DNA from: Nonomuraea rhodomycinica
GTDB lineage: Bacteria; Actinomycetota; Actinomycetes; Streptosporangiales; Streptosporangiaceae
Length of the DNA stretch: 64,000 bases
Direction of reading: 5' to 3'
NCBI RefSeq assembly: GCF_013363995.1
Contig: NZ_JABWGO010000002.1
Location: 372,001-436,000 of the forward strand
Part shown: one piece after another, positions 17,536 to 26,623 of the stretch
Layout of the letters: each line of letters starts with the position of its first letter
How positions within the stretch are numbered: the first letter of the stretch is position 1
The notes under the pieces: generated by a model
What the model saw: the letters and a program-made list of their open reading frames with translations, nothing else
What the model was told of the DNA's origin: nothing
Database searches by the model: none
Program-made: the position numbers and the translations under genes

Positions 17536-17569
17536 AAACCCGGGGCTGAGCGCGTACGGCCCCGGGTTT
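17536..17569 (+). terminator. Terminator after acyl-CoA dehydrogenase
   Basis: An 11-bp perfect stem AAACCCGGGGC / GCCCCGGGTTT with a 12-nt loop, 15 bp past the stop codon. Confidence 0.85.
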
Positions 17570-17640
17570 CGGTATGTCGGTCGAGCGGATCGGAAGTGCG
17601 CTGTTCCGTGATCACTGGGCAAGAGGCCCGTGAGGGTGTC

Positions 17641-18315
17641 ATGATCACAGCCGTGGACATCGACGGCTTCTGGGAGCTGGTGGAGCGCTCGGCCCGCGAG
17701 ACCGAGAACCGGCAAGCACGAGTGGCATGGCTGAAGGACCAGCTCTGCGGCCTGTCCGCCGAGGAGATCGTGGACTTCGACGTCTGGTTCACGGTGTGCG
17801 CCAACCGGGCCTGCTCCTGGGACATGTACGCGGTGTTCTGGACCATCACCGGATTCGGGTCGTCCGATGGCTTCGAATACTTCATGAACTGGCTGATCAG
17901 CCTGGGCCGCGATGCCTTCGAGAAGGTCGCCGACTGTCCTGATCGGATCCTTGAGCTGCCGCAAGTACAGCGCCTCTTCGAGTTGTCGAAGAACTTCTCT
18001 CACGAGAGGACGACCTGGGGCCGGGATGGCGAGTTCCGCCTGAGGCGGGTCACTCGCATCCGGCGAGAGCTGTGGCCAGGTGAGGACTACCCCAAGTTCG
18101 AGCTCCTGCGTTACGTCACCTTCGAGCCCTACAAGCGAGCGACCGGCCTCGAAACGGACGGCTTGGGGGATGCCGTTCGCGCACGAGGCGTCCGCAGCAA
18201 GTTTCCCTTTCTGACCTACCACGCGGAGCCTGATGGCGAGGATTGGGATTTCGGTGACGAGGCGGAGTTCGCTCGTCGTCTTCCACGGCTGGCACGGCAC
18301 TACGGCCTTGGCTGA
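17641..18315 (+). CDS. DUF4240 domain protein
   Basis: A 224-residue cytosolic protein starting at ATG 17641 with GAGGG upstream. The N-terminal part (VDIDGFWELVERSARETENRQARVAWLKDQLCGLSAEEIVDFDVWF, then DMYAVFWTITGFGSSDGFEYFMNWLISLGRDAFEKV) is the DUF4240 pattern, a family of unknown function common in toxin-immunity neighbourhoods. The C-terminal half (about 115-224) carries a basic segment and YVTFEPYKRATG, not typical of DUF4240. It lies directly upstream of the giant NucA/NucB protein in the same orientation, 225 bp apart. A decayed second copy is at 27914-28131. Confidence 0.75.
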   Translation: MITAVDIDGFWELVERSARETENRQARVAWLKDQLCGLSAEEIVDFDVWFTVCANRACSWDMYAVFWTITGFGSSDGFEYFMNWLISLGRDAFEKVADCPDRILELPQVQRLFELSKNFSHERTTWGRDGEFRLRRVTRIRRELWPGEDYPKFELLRYVTFEPYKRATGLETDGLGDAVRARGVRSKFPFLTYHAEPDGEDWDFGDEAEFARRLPRLARHYGLG

Positions 18316-18472
18316 TGCGTCGAGTGTCAGCCGAGATCCTTGGTCTCAATCCTGGTGGCCGAAGGCTGGAAAGCCGGTTATCGATCGTCTGCCTGCATGA
18401 CGCAGGCGTCCAGCACGATGCCGATCCACGCGGCCGATGCTCACCGAAGACCACCTGCTCCGTCACCGAAAG

Positions 18473-18488
18473 GATCTTTACTAAGATC
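18473..18488 (+). promoter_or_regulatory. Inverted repeat over the -10 box of the giant nuclease gene
   Basis: GATCTTTACTAAGATC is a perfect 6-4-6 inverted repeat, and its right arm contains a good -10 box TAAGAT (18482-18487), about 53 nt upstream of the GTG at 18541. A dimeric repressor bound here would block the promoter. The stretch 18316-18472 before it holds no gene. Confidence 0.5.
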
Positions 18489-18540
18489 GCAACACATGTG
18501 ATGATCACTCCGTTTTGCCACTTATGTTCGAAAGGCTGGA

Positions 18541-21500
18541 GTGAACACATCACCAACAGCGTCGGGCTTATCCGGCCGGACGCGCCGTCGCGCTGCCCTG
18601 CTCGCGGCTCTGACACTGCCGCTCTCGCTGATGAGCGCACCCGCGATCGCCCAGGGCCCCACGCCACCCCCCACCACCACTCCTCCAAGCACCGCCACGA
18701 CACCCCCGCCAAGCGCGCATGACTCCCCCACCAGCGAAGCGCTGACGCAGGCGAAGAAGGACAACCGTCGCGTCGAAATCGAGTCGCTACGCTCAGAAAG
18801 TGCCACCGTCTACGCCAACCCCGACGGCAAGACCCTCCGGATGGAGCTGCACAGCCAGCCGGTCCGGGTCAAGAACACCGACGGCAAGGGCTTCACCGCG
18901 ATCGACACCACGCTCGTCGAGCAGGGCGGCGTGATCAAGCCCAAGGCGATCAACGGCACCCTCACGCTGTCTGCCGGGCAGGACAAGACTCTGCTCAAGA
19001 GCCGAGCAACAGCAGGCGCCGACACAGCCAAGATCACCACACCCTCGACGTTGCCCAAGCCCACGCTGAAGGGCAACACCGCGCGATATCCGGCCGCCTA
19101 CGGCAAGGGCCGCGACCTCCTGGTGACCGCGACCGCGACCGGCTTCCGGCAGCAGGTTGTCATCACCGAACGGCCCACCGGCCCGGTCACCTTCACCATG
19201 CCGGTGGCACTGCCCGCCGGACTCTCCTTCAGCAAGAACGCTCAAGGCCGGCCCATCATCGTGGGCAAGGACAGCAAGACGCTGACCGAGGTGCGGCCGA
19301 CGCTCCTGCAGGACGCCACGGCCGCCGACGCCTACGCCCCCATCGACGCGGGCAAGGTCGGCAAGGCCGCCGTCAGCCTCGATGACGACGGCAAGTCGCT
19401 GGTGTTCACCCCGGACGCCACATTCCTGGCCGACCCTGCGGTCACCTACCCCGTGACCATGGCGGCCGTGGCAGCCGACTGGTGGGAGAGCCATACCGGC
19501 GCAGGCGGCCTGCCCAAACAGGGCTCGGACACCTTCGTCAACGACAAGGATTACCCGGACAGCTGGGACAACTTCCGGCTGGACCGAATTCTCGTCGGCA
19601 AGTCCAACAGCGGCACCGTCCGCTGGCGCAGCTACATCAAGTTCCCCGACATGCCCGCCGAGTTCCGCGGCCTCAAGGTCCAGAACGCTGACCTGATCCT
19701 GTGGAACCACCTGTCCAGCGACTGCGGGACCTACGTCGGCTCCGGGATCACCACCCGGCGGATCACGTCGGCCTGGGACGAAGCGACCATGACGTGGAAC
19801 AGCCAGCCGTCGGTCACCTCCACAGGGCAGATCACCGAATATGCCGCCTACAGCCCCAACTGCACCAGTGGGGCCGCGAGCTGGGCAGGTAAAGAATGGG
19901 ACCTGGTCTACTCGATCGACGAGATCGTTCAGGCGTGGTCGAACGGCGAAGCCAACTACGGTGTCCAACTCACTGCCGGCAGCGAATCGGACAGCACCAA
20001 CTGGCGCCGCTATCGGACCGACGAAGCAGGCGGCTGCAGGAGCACCCCGCTGGAGGCCTGCAAGGGGCAACTCCATCCACCCATCCTCACCATCGACTTC
20101 GAGGCACCCACGCCGCCACGACTGGAGACGGTGGTCACCACCTCACGGGAGCCGCTCACCTCGATTCCTGAATACGAGGAAGCTCTCACCAAGTCCGTCT
20201 ACGTGCCACAACCCGATGAGCTGATCGAACCGCTGAGCGATGAGCTGATCGCTGCGAATGAAGGGCAGCGGGACGGGGTAGGCACCTTGATCGGAACCGA
20301 CAAGCTCTCCCCCGCAGTGCCGTATCCCGGCGACAGCGACGACACCACCAATCCCGAGGGTGAGGACACGACGCCGCCACGGGTGCTGGCGACAGAGCCA
20401 GCCAGTGGAGCCACCGATGTTTCCCTGGACTCTCGGGTTCGGGTGACGTTCTCTGAGGAGATCTTCGATCCACAGGTCGTGGTGAAGAGCGCGCAAGGCG
20501 TCCAGATCCAGGGCACCACCACGCTGGACGACACGAAGAAAATCGCGACTTTCAGTCCCACGCAGCCGCTCCACCCCGGCACGGCGTACACCGTTGAGAT
20601 CTCAGGAGCGATCGATGCTTCGGAGAACGAGATGGTTCCGTACACCTGGTCCTTCCGCACCATCGACCAGGCGGCCGCCCACTGGACGTTCGACGAGGGC
20701 ACTGGGGAGATCGCTGCCGACTCGTCCGGCAATGATCACAAAGCATCGCTCAGCGACACGGCGGCGTGGATCACCGGGAAGAGCGGGCACGCGATCTCCA
20801 ACATGCCGTCTCAGGCGCGGATCGCCGCTTCCAGGGCGGCTGCCCAGCAAGGCAAGGCCGTGGCGGTCGCCGACGAGACGACCGCGACCAGCATCACCTA
20901 CGCACAGCCCGACGGGAAGACGTTCAAGACCGAGGTCACGACCGGTCCGGTCCGGGCCAGGCAGGGCAGCGGCTGGACGCCGATCGACACCACCCTGGCC
21001 GAGCAGGGCGGCAAGCTGCGGCCCAAGACCCTCGCCGAGGGCGCGGTCGTGGAGATCTCCGCCGGTGGCACGGATCCGTTCGTGAAGATGTCCGCTGACG
21101 GTAAGTCGTACGCGCTGCGCTGGCCGACGCCGCTGCCCAAGCCGACGGTCAAGGGCAGTGTGGCCACCTACACCGACGCGGCGGGCGTGGGCGCCGATCT
21201 GGTGGTGACGGCTTTGCCTGCCGGGTTCCGGCACGAGGTGGTGCTGCGGCAGAGGCCGGCCAAGCCGCTGGAGCTGCGTATCGGCGTCGAAGACGACGGC
21301 CTGACCCTGACTCGGGGCAAGGGCGGCCGGCTGCTGTTGAAGGGCAAGGACAAGAAGACTGTCGTTTCGGCGCCGCGCCCGCTCATGTGGGACGGCAGCG
21401 CCGAGGGACGGCGCCCGCTGGCCAAGAGCGTCCCGGTCAGCACCGAGGTGACGACACGGGATGGCCGCACCGAGCTGGTGGTCAAGCCCGACCACCACTT

Positions 21501-24500
21501 CATGGCCGATTCCGCCACCACCTACCCCGTCCGGATTCAGCCGATGGCGGCGTCGACGAGCAGTGAGGACCTCACACTCGCCAGCACCGACACGGTGGAC
21601 TCACCGGCGTACCCCGACGGCCCTGTCATGATCGCCGGCGTGCAGCAGGGGCAGAAGATGCGCTCGTACCTGCGCTTCCCCACGGGAAGTCTGCAGGGGC
21701 AGACAGTGACCGACGCGAAGCTGTCGCTGTACAACATCGTCAGCTCGGCCTGCGGGGCGTCGGTCAGTGACGGCCTTCAGGTCCGCCGGGTGACCGGCGC
21801 CTGGAACGCCGACAACCTCTACTGGGCGAACAAGCCTGCGGCGACCACCGAGGACGCGCAGATCAACAAGGCCGGCTACGACCAGTCATGCGCCGAGGGT
21901 GCCAAACACCTGGGGTGGAACGTCACCGCCATCGCCCAGGACTGGGCAGCAGGAGCCGCCGACCACGGTCTGGTGGTGCAGTCACCCACCGAGGGAACCA
22001 CGACCAACTGGCGCTACCTCACAGCATCCGAAGACACCGACTTCAACCAGCCGCCCACGCTGACCATCACCACCAGCGGACCCGCCTCGCAGCCGGTCGT
22101 CTCCAACCTGGCCATCACGCCGGCGCAGAGCGTGAACGGCGTCACCGTCACCACCTCATTCACCCCGCAGCTTGCCGCGACCGTCGCCGACACCGCGAGC
22201 GGACGTCTCACCGGCGAGTTCGAGGTCGAGCACGATCCGGGCGCGACCGGGCAGGGCACCGGCCAGATCTGGGCCGGAGCCTCCGCGGTGGTCACTTCCG
22301 GCGGCCAGGCCACGGTGAGCGTCCCCACCGGGAGACTGGCCGACGGTTGGAAGATCCGCTGGCGGGCCCGCGCGGCCAACGCCACCGCAGCGACCACCTC
22401 GGCCTGGTCGGCCTGGCAGACGGCCACGGTGGACGTGCCGAATCCGACGGTCGGCGCCTTCCAGGTCACCCCCTCCCAGGTGGTGAACGGCGTTACCGTG
22501 ACCACGAGCCTGACCCCGGCCCTGCGCACCACGGTCACCGACCCGGCCGCCCAGCCGGTACGGGCAGAGTTCGAGGTCGAGCACGATCCGGCCGCGACCG
22601 GGCAGGGCACCGGCCAGATCTGGACGGGCGCCGTCGACAACGTCCCCTCCGGTACCCAAGCCTCGGCGACCATTGCCGACGGGAAGCTGACCGACGGGTG
22701 GAAGGTGCGCTGGCGGGTGCGGGCGGTGAACCCCGTCACCACGGTGGGCTCGCCATGGTCGGACTGGCAGGCCCTGACCGTGGATGTGCCGGACCAGGTC
22801 TCTGAACCGGCCGTGGGCGTGTTGCAGGTCACTCCGTCCACACAGGCGGATGGCACCACCGTCACCCCGACCCGCACCCCGGCTCTGCTGGCGCAGGTCA
22901 GCGACCCGGCGAACAAGCCGTTGCGGGCCGAGGCCGAGATCGAGCACGACCCGGCCGCACCCGAAGGCCAGGGATCGGGCCAGATCTGGACCGGCAGCGC
23001 CGACAACGTCCCGGCCGGTACCCAGGCGACCATCACGGTCGCGGCGGACAAGCTGGCCGACGGGTGGAAGGTGCGCTGGCGGGCCCGCGCGGTCTCATCC
23101 ACCGCCGCCTCCGCCTGGTCGGAGTGGCAGTCCTTCACCGTCAGCCTGCCCAAGCCCACCGCCACCGGTCTGACCGTCACCCCGTCGAAGGTGGTGAACG
23201 GCGTAACGGTGACCACCGCGCTCACCCCCACGCTGCAGGCCACCCTCACCCACCCCGCCGGCCAGGCGTCGCGCGCCGAGGCCGAGATCGAGCACGACCC
23301 GGCCGCGACCGGCCAGGGCACTGGCCAGATCTGGACCGGCGCCACGGACAACGTCGCCTCCGGCACCCAGGTGAGCATGACCGTCCCGGCGGGCAAGCTG
23401 GCCGACGGGTGGAAGGTGCGCTGGCGCCTGCGCGCGGTGGCCGGCGACGTCTCCTCGGCCTGGTCGGACTGGCAGCAGATCACCGTCGACGTCACCCAGC
23501 CCGGCCAGGAGCCCCTGGCCCAGACCACCGGACCGGTGATCCGCACCGACCAGAGCTTCACCGCCGCCGCCTGGCTGCGCTGGAGCGACAAGGACGGCGA
23601 CCACTCCGTCCTCGAGCAGAAGGGCACCCACCAGGCGCCCTTCCGCCTTGGCAACACCCCGGACCACGGACTGGTGTTCACCTTCACCAGCGCCGACACC
23701 GCCGACGCGACGGTCGAAGGCGTGCTGTCCGGCGTCGAGCCACCGGTGGGCGAGTGGTTCCACGTGGCCGGCGTGTACGACGCGGATACCCGTACAGCGA
23801 CCTTGTACGTGAACGGCGCACAGGCCGGGACCGCGCAGTTGTCCACTCCCGTCTGGAACGCCCAGGCCTCGCTACGGATCGGCGCGGCGATGGCAGGGAG
23901 CATCGACGAGGTCCGCATCTTCCAACGCCCGCTCAGCGCTGATGAGGTCGCCAGTGCGATGGCCTCGGCTCCGACGCCTGTGGCCGAGCCCGCACCGCAG
24001 AAGACCACGTCCACCCAGGCCGTGGCCGCGACCGGCGGCTTCGATTACGAGCGCATCAATCTGCAGACATGCCAGGTCAGCGGAAGTGAGACCGGGCATG
24101 GCGAGTACGATGCGCGAATCCGTGAGCTGCCGTACAACTCCTGCTGGTCCTCCTACCTTCAAGTGAACGACTACGTGGAGGACGAGTCGAGCGGCAGATG
24201 GGTGAAAGCCGGCTGCAAGAGCGTGTTCAAGAATCCGGTTCTCAAATGGGCCTGTAAGCAGCTGGACGAGCCGTTCGATGAAGACATCGCCCTCCGGTTC
24301 CGGGCCACGGTGGTCATCCACAGCTATCTCGGGAACGCGACCGGGACCGGTGTGGTGGGTGGATCCGGGACCGGCCTCAAGCCGACGGACATGAAGATGT
24401 TCATCCAGCTCGATGATTTCGTGCTCATCGGTGAAGACGGGCGCGTGCTCAAGCCCGGAGACCAGTTGAACGGCCTACCCATCACAACGAGAGTCTATAT

Positions 24501-25464
24501 TCCAGATCCTCTTCACACGGATGAGGGCTGCGCCACCGGTGACGGAGAGAAGAAGAAGGACATCTCTGGCTGGCAATCGAGCCCGTACGATATCTTCAAC
24601 ATTCGAACGACCATCGATGATCCGGGCGTAGTCACCTGCGCGTTCAGCCCTGAGGCTGTGCTCTACACCGACCTCGGGGTGGAGTGGTTGCGCCTGCCCC
24701 TCTTCAGCGAGAAGGTCATCGACGTCAAGGGCAAATGGGTCGGCGTCGCGCGCCATGGCGACGACATGCCCGTGGGCTGGAAGCGATGGATGCCCCACTT
24801 CCGTTGTGACAGTCTCGCGTTCGGCGCGAGTGACCCGCAGGTCGAGGATCGCGTCGGCGGCTGCATCAACACCAGGTCGAAACGCGTATTCGTCATGTCC
24901 ACCGGCAGCGGGGCGGAATTCCCGGAGACGGCCCAGCACATCAAGGACGCTCTCAACCCCGCGACGAACAAGAGTACCTACCCGCCCAAACGCGCAGGGG
25001 AGTACGAGGTCCCGAATCCGCCGATCAGGGCTGTCCTCGGCACGGAGCAGCCCAAGCGCATCCCGGGGAACTGGGCGGCTCCTGTGGGGAGCGATGCAGG
25101 CGAACCGCTGCACAGGACCACCGACAAGATCAGGATCAACTCGAACAATCGCGTCTTTGCGCAACGCGCGTTCATCTCTGAGCCAGGCACGGCGAATGAG
25201 AAGGAATGGCCGGACAACTACGGAAGCAACTACTGCAAGTACTACCAGTGGGAAAAGTATGTCGCCCAGGCCAGATTCAAGGATCTGAACTGCGACGAAT
25301 ATCCATTCAAGTCCACGCTGGAAGGGGCTGCGAGCACCGACTGGGACTTCTCGATTCGCGCGATCAAGGCGAAGGACAACCAGGACCAGGGCAATGCCCT
25401 GGGTAGATTCTACGCCGACTTCAGGGTCGGCAATGAGAACTCTTTCTGGGTGATGATCGACTAG
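18541..25464 (+). CDS. Giant secreted multidomain protein with C-terminal NucA/NucB-type nuclease
   Basis: A 2307-residue exported protein. After a signal peptide (about 1-38, ending APAIA) come: module A, a propeptide-like segment (about 75-330) plus a DNRLRE domain (330-500); a Big_5 Ig-like domain (610-707, ATEPASGATDVSLDSRVRVT); a truncated LamG start (708-755); module B, a second propeptide-plus-DNRLRE copy (760-1180); four FN3-like repeats (1189-1656); a LamG domain (1666-1807); a Cys-containing linker (1820-2140); and a nuclease domain. That domain has DCDEYPF-like NCDEYPFKSTLEGA (Cys2251-Phe2256) and NQDQGNALGRFYADFR (2280-2295), the NucA/NucB signature. GTG 18541 follows AAAGG. No RHS/YD repeats are present. 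Role as an antibacterial toxin is inferred; an extracellular DNase for nutrition is the alternative. Confidence 0.87.
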   Translation: MNTSPTASGLSGRTRRRAALLAALTLPLSLMSAPAIAQGPTPPPTTTPPSTATTPPPSAHDSPTSEALTQAKKDNRRVEIESLRSESATVYANPDGKTLRMELHSQPVRVKNTDGKGFTAIDTTLVEQGGVIKPKAINGTLTLSAGQDKTLLKSRATAGADTAKITTPSTLPKPTLKGNTARYPAAYGKGRDLLVTATATGFRQQVVITERPTGPVTFTMPVALPAGLSFSKNAQGRPIIVGKDSKTLTEVRPTLLQDATAADAYAPIDAGKVGKAAVSLDDDGKSLVFTPDATFLADPAVTYPVTMAAVAADWWESHTGAGGLPKQGSDTFVNDKDYPDSWDNFRLDRILVGKSNSGTVRWRSYIKFPDMPAEFRGLKVQNADLILWNHLSSDCGTYVGSGITTRRITSAWDEATMTWNSQPSVTSTGQITEYAAYSPNCTSGAASWAGKEWDLVYSIDEIVQAWSNGEANYGVQLTAGSESDSTNWRRYRTDEAGGCRSTPLEACKGQLHPPILTIDFEAPTPPRLETVVTTSREPLTSIPEYEEALTKSVYVPQPDELIEPLSDELIAANEGQRDGVGTLIGTDKLSPAVPYPGDSDDTTNPEGEDTTPPRVLATEPASGATDVSLDSRVRVTFSEEIFDPQVVVKSAQGVQIQGTTTLDDTKKIATFSPTQPLHPGTAYTVEISGAIDASENEMVPYTWSFRTIDQAAAHWTFDEGTGEIAADSSGNDHKASLSDTAAWITGKSGHAISNMPSQARIAASRAAAQQGKAVAVADETTATSITYAQPDGKTFKTEVTTGPVRARQGSGWTPIDTTLAEQGGKLRPKTLAEGAVVEISAGGTDPFVKMSADGKSYALRWPTPLPKPTVKGSVATYTDAAGVGADLVVTALPAGFRHEVVLRQRPAKPLELRIGVEDDGLTLTRGKGGRLLLKGKDKKTVVSAPRPLMWDGSAEGRRPLAKSVPVSTEVTTRDGRTELVVKPDHHFMADSATTYPVRIQPMAASTSSEDLTLASTDTVDSPAYPDGPVMIAGVQQGQKMRSYLRFPTGSLQGQTVTDAKLSLYNIVSSACGASVSDGLQVRRVTGAWNADNLYWANKPAATTEDAQINKAGYDQSCAEGAKHLGWNVTAIAQDWAAGAADHGLVVQSPTEGTTTNWRYLTASEDTDFNQPPTLTITTSGPASQPVVSNLAITPAQSVNGVTVTTSFTPQLAATVADTASGRLTGEFEVEHDPGATGQGTGQIWAGASAVVTSGGQATVSVPTGRLADGWKIRWRARAANATAATTSAWSAWQTATVDVPNPTVGAFQVTPSQVVNGVTVTTSLTPALRTTVTDPAAQPVRAEFEVEHDPAATGQGTGQIWTGAVDNVPSGTQASATIADGKLTDGWKVRWRVRAVNPVTTVGSPWSDWQALTVDVPDQVSEPAVGVLQVTPSTQADGTTVTPTRTPALLAQVSDPANKPLRAEAEIEHDPAAPEGQGSGQIWTGSADNVPAGTQATITVAADKLADGWKVRWRARAVSSTAASAWSEWQSFTVSLPKPTATGLTVTPSKVVNGVTVTTALTPTLQATLTHPAGQASRAEAEIEHDPAATGQGTGQIWTGATDNVASGTQVSMTVPAGKLADGWKVRWRLRAVAGDVSSAWSDWQQITVDVTQPGQEPLAQTTGPVIRTDQSFTAAAWLRWSDKDGDHSVLEQKGTHQAPFRLGNTPDHGLVFTFTSADTADATVEGVLSGVEPPVGEWFHVAGVYDADTRTATLYVNGAQAGTAQLSTPVWNAQASLRIGAAMAGSIDEVRIFQRPLSADEVASAMASAPTPVAEPAPQKTTSTQAVAATGGFDYERINLQTCQVSGSETGHGEYDARIRELPYNSCWSSYLQVNDYVEDESSGRWVKAGCKSVFKNPVLKWACKQLDEPFDEDIALRFRATVVIHSYLGNATGTGVVGGSGTGLKPTDMKMFIQLDDFVLIGEDGRVLKPGDQLNGLPITTRVYIPDPLHTDEGCATGDGEKKKDISGWQSSPYDIFNIRTTIDDPGVVTCAFSPEAVLYTDLGVEWLRLPLFSEKVIDVKGKWVGVARHGDDMPVGWKRWMPHFRCDSLAFGASDPQVEDRVGGCINTRSKRVFVMSTGSGAEFPETAQHIKDALNPATNKSTYPPKRAGEYEVPNPPIRAVLGTEQPKRIPGNWAAPVGSDAGEPLHRTTDKIRINSNNRVFAQRAFISEPGTANEKEWPDNYGSNYCKYYQWEKYVAQARFKDLNCDEYPFKSTLEGAASTDWDFSIRAIKAKDNQDQGNALGRFYADFRVGNENSFWVMID
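22106..23510 (+). repeat. Four FN3-like tandem repeats (about 115 codons each)
   Basis: Units start near 22106, 22453, 22819 and 23167. Each has VTPS/ITPA-x-VNGVTVTT, a EHDP-(A/G)ATGQGTGQIW centre and a LADGWKVRWR end before an AWSxWQ strand. DNA identity between units is high, so the array can expand or shrink by recombination. They likely form a stalk that holds the nuclease away from the cell. Confidence 0.8.
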
Positions 25465-25484
25465 GGGTCGACGCAGTGCTGGGG

Positions 25485-25514
25485 GCCGGATTCGAGGCCG
25501 GCGTCGAATCCGGC
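25485..25514. terminator. First hairpin after the nuclease gene
   Basis: GCCGGATTCGA / TCGAATCCGGC forms a perfect 11-bp stem with an 8-nt loop, 21 bp past the stop codon. Confidence 0.65.
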
Positions 25515-25536
25515 ATCCAGGGTTGAACCTCTCCGC

Positions 25537-25572
25537 GCAACCCTTGATCGGCCGCTGCCGATCAAGGGTTGC
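25537..25572. terminator. Second, very strong convergent hairpin
   Basis: GCAACCCTTGATCGGC / GCCGATCAAGGGTTGC is a perfect 16-bp stem with a 4-nt loop (CGCT). It lies between the converging nuclease and SUKH genes and should stop transcription from both sides, shielding the SUKH gene from antisense reading. Confidence 0.85.
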
Positions 25573-25634
25573 CTTCGCTCCAGCGAGTGCGGATCACGTG
25601 AAAGGCAGGCCATGTCGTAACGAAGAAAGGGACG

Positions 25635-26195
25635 TCAATGGGCGTATCGCATTCTCAGCTCGTCCATCGCGAGGTCCCAGAAGGACCTGTAACGGTTGGC
25701 CCCTGGCAGCCCTGGCGCGAGATACCAGGCTTCCCACTCGCCTTCAGCGGTGCTGACGTGGGGATTGAGGAGAGCGACTCCGTCAGCCCAATATCCGACC
25801 AAAAGAGTGTCTCGCACATACTCCCCTCTGTAATGGATGGAGTCCTGCTCCGGTCCGTAGACGAAGTAACGCTCGTCGGGCACGCTCCAGGAGTTCTCCC
25901 GCTTGGGTGCTGACCAGCTCTCGGCGACCGGGGGATCGACATCGCGAAGCCAGCCGACTTCTTCGACACGCAGGAGACAGCAGTCATCGTCGCTGCCCCA
26001 CCCGTTGGCGAACAGGAGAAACTGCCGGTAACTTGGCGGCAACTCCGTGGCCAGCCGCTCTTCAAGCTGGAGGATCTCTGCCTCGGTAGCCGGGGGATAC
26101 AGATCGCCGAGTGGACTGACCGCCGGATGACCAGAATTCTCGCTCACCGGAGGCCTTGCAGGGAAGTATTCAGACCATGCGTACTTGGCGCTCAT
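25635..26195 (-). CDS. SMI1/KNR4 (SUKH) family protein, candidate immunity protein
   Basis: A 186-residue cytosolic protein of the SUKH superfamily: PATEAEILQLEERLATELPPSYRQFLLFANGWG is the typical first helices and Trp/Gly turn, followed by LLRVEEVGWLRDV and DTLLVGYWADGVALLNP strands. SUKH proteins are the most common immunity proteins for secreted nuclease toxins. It converges on the NucA/NucB gene with only the hairpins between. ATG 26195 is chosen because TATTTT (26207-26202, minus strand) sits 6 nt upstream, implying a leaderless start; an in-frame ATG at 26240 gives 201 residues. Specific binding to the neighbouring nuclease is inferred from position. Confidence 0.82.
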   Translation of the reverse strand: MSAKYAWSEYFPARPPVSENSGHPAVSPLGDLYPPATEAEILQLEERLATELPPSYRQFLLFANGWGSDDDCCLLRVEEVGWLRDVDPPVAESWSAPKRENSWSVPDERYFVYGPEQDSIHYRGEYVRDTLLVGYWADGVALLNPHVSTAEGEWEAWYLAPGLPGANRYRSFWDLAMDELRMRYAH

Positions 26196-26610
26196 GGAAG
26201 GAAAATATCCCGCTTCGAGTGGGTACTGCATGTCAGGCATGGCTCGCTGGATGCTTGGCGTCCCCGCAGCTCACCCAGCACACCGGACCCTGGGAGCACA
26301 GCTCTCCTAAGCGCGATGCCGGTTGGCTGATGTGGTGATGATCGCCTGCTTCGTGCACACCGTTCGTGGTCGGCCGATCGCCGCCAGGCCCCTCCTTTGT
26401 CCGGCTCTGCCATCGGGCGACCAAGGGCTGAGGCGAAAGCCGTGCCGGCGGGAGCATCCCCGCGCTGACCGATCTTGCTGACGCAGCTGCGCCGCGGCTT
26501 GGTGATCACTGCTCGGTGTCGGAGTTGAGCCAGGAGGCGGTCGGGTTCGGTCACGTTCGAGTCGGCGCCCGGAGAACGCGAGCGGGGCTCCCGGTAACTG
26601 AGGTGTTGTC
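26196..26610. other. Intergenic stretch without a recognisable gene
   Basis: I see no credible gene here; short open frames on both strands lack codon bias or family similarity. It carries the minus-strand promoter of the SUKH gene at its left end and the start of the promoter of the next gene at its right end. A GTG at 26516 opens an in-frame extension of the next gene that I judge not to be translated. Confidence 0.5.
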
Positions 26611-26616
26611 TAAGAT
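26611..26616 (+). promoter_or_regulatory. Predicted -10 box of the DUF1963-like gene
   Basis: TAAGAT lies 7 nt before GTG 26624, so transcription should begin at or next to the start codon. The 11-mer CTAAGATCGCA (26610-26620) is identical to that over the -10 of the giant nuclease gene (18481-18491). Confidence 0.5.
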
Positions 26617-26623
26617 CGCATCC

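Noticed and set aside
16231..18300. Minus-strand frame extending the UDP-glucose dehydrogenase frame upstream across the acyl-CoA dehydrogenase and DUF4240 genes
   Set aside because: The dehydrogenase has a well-placed GTG with AAAGGAG at 16230, and the extension is antisense to real genes.
26516..26623. N-terminal extension of the DUF1963-like protein from GTG 26516
   Set aside because: The extension has no similarity, and a TAAGAT box sits 7 nt before GTG 26624.
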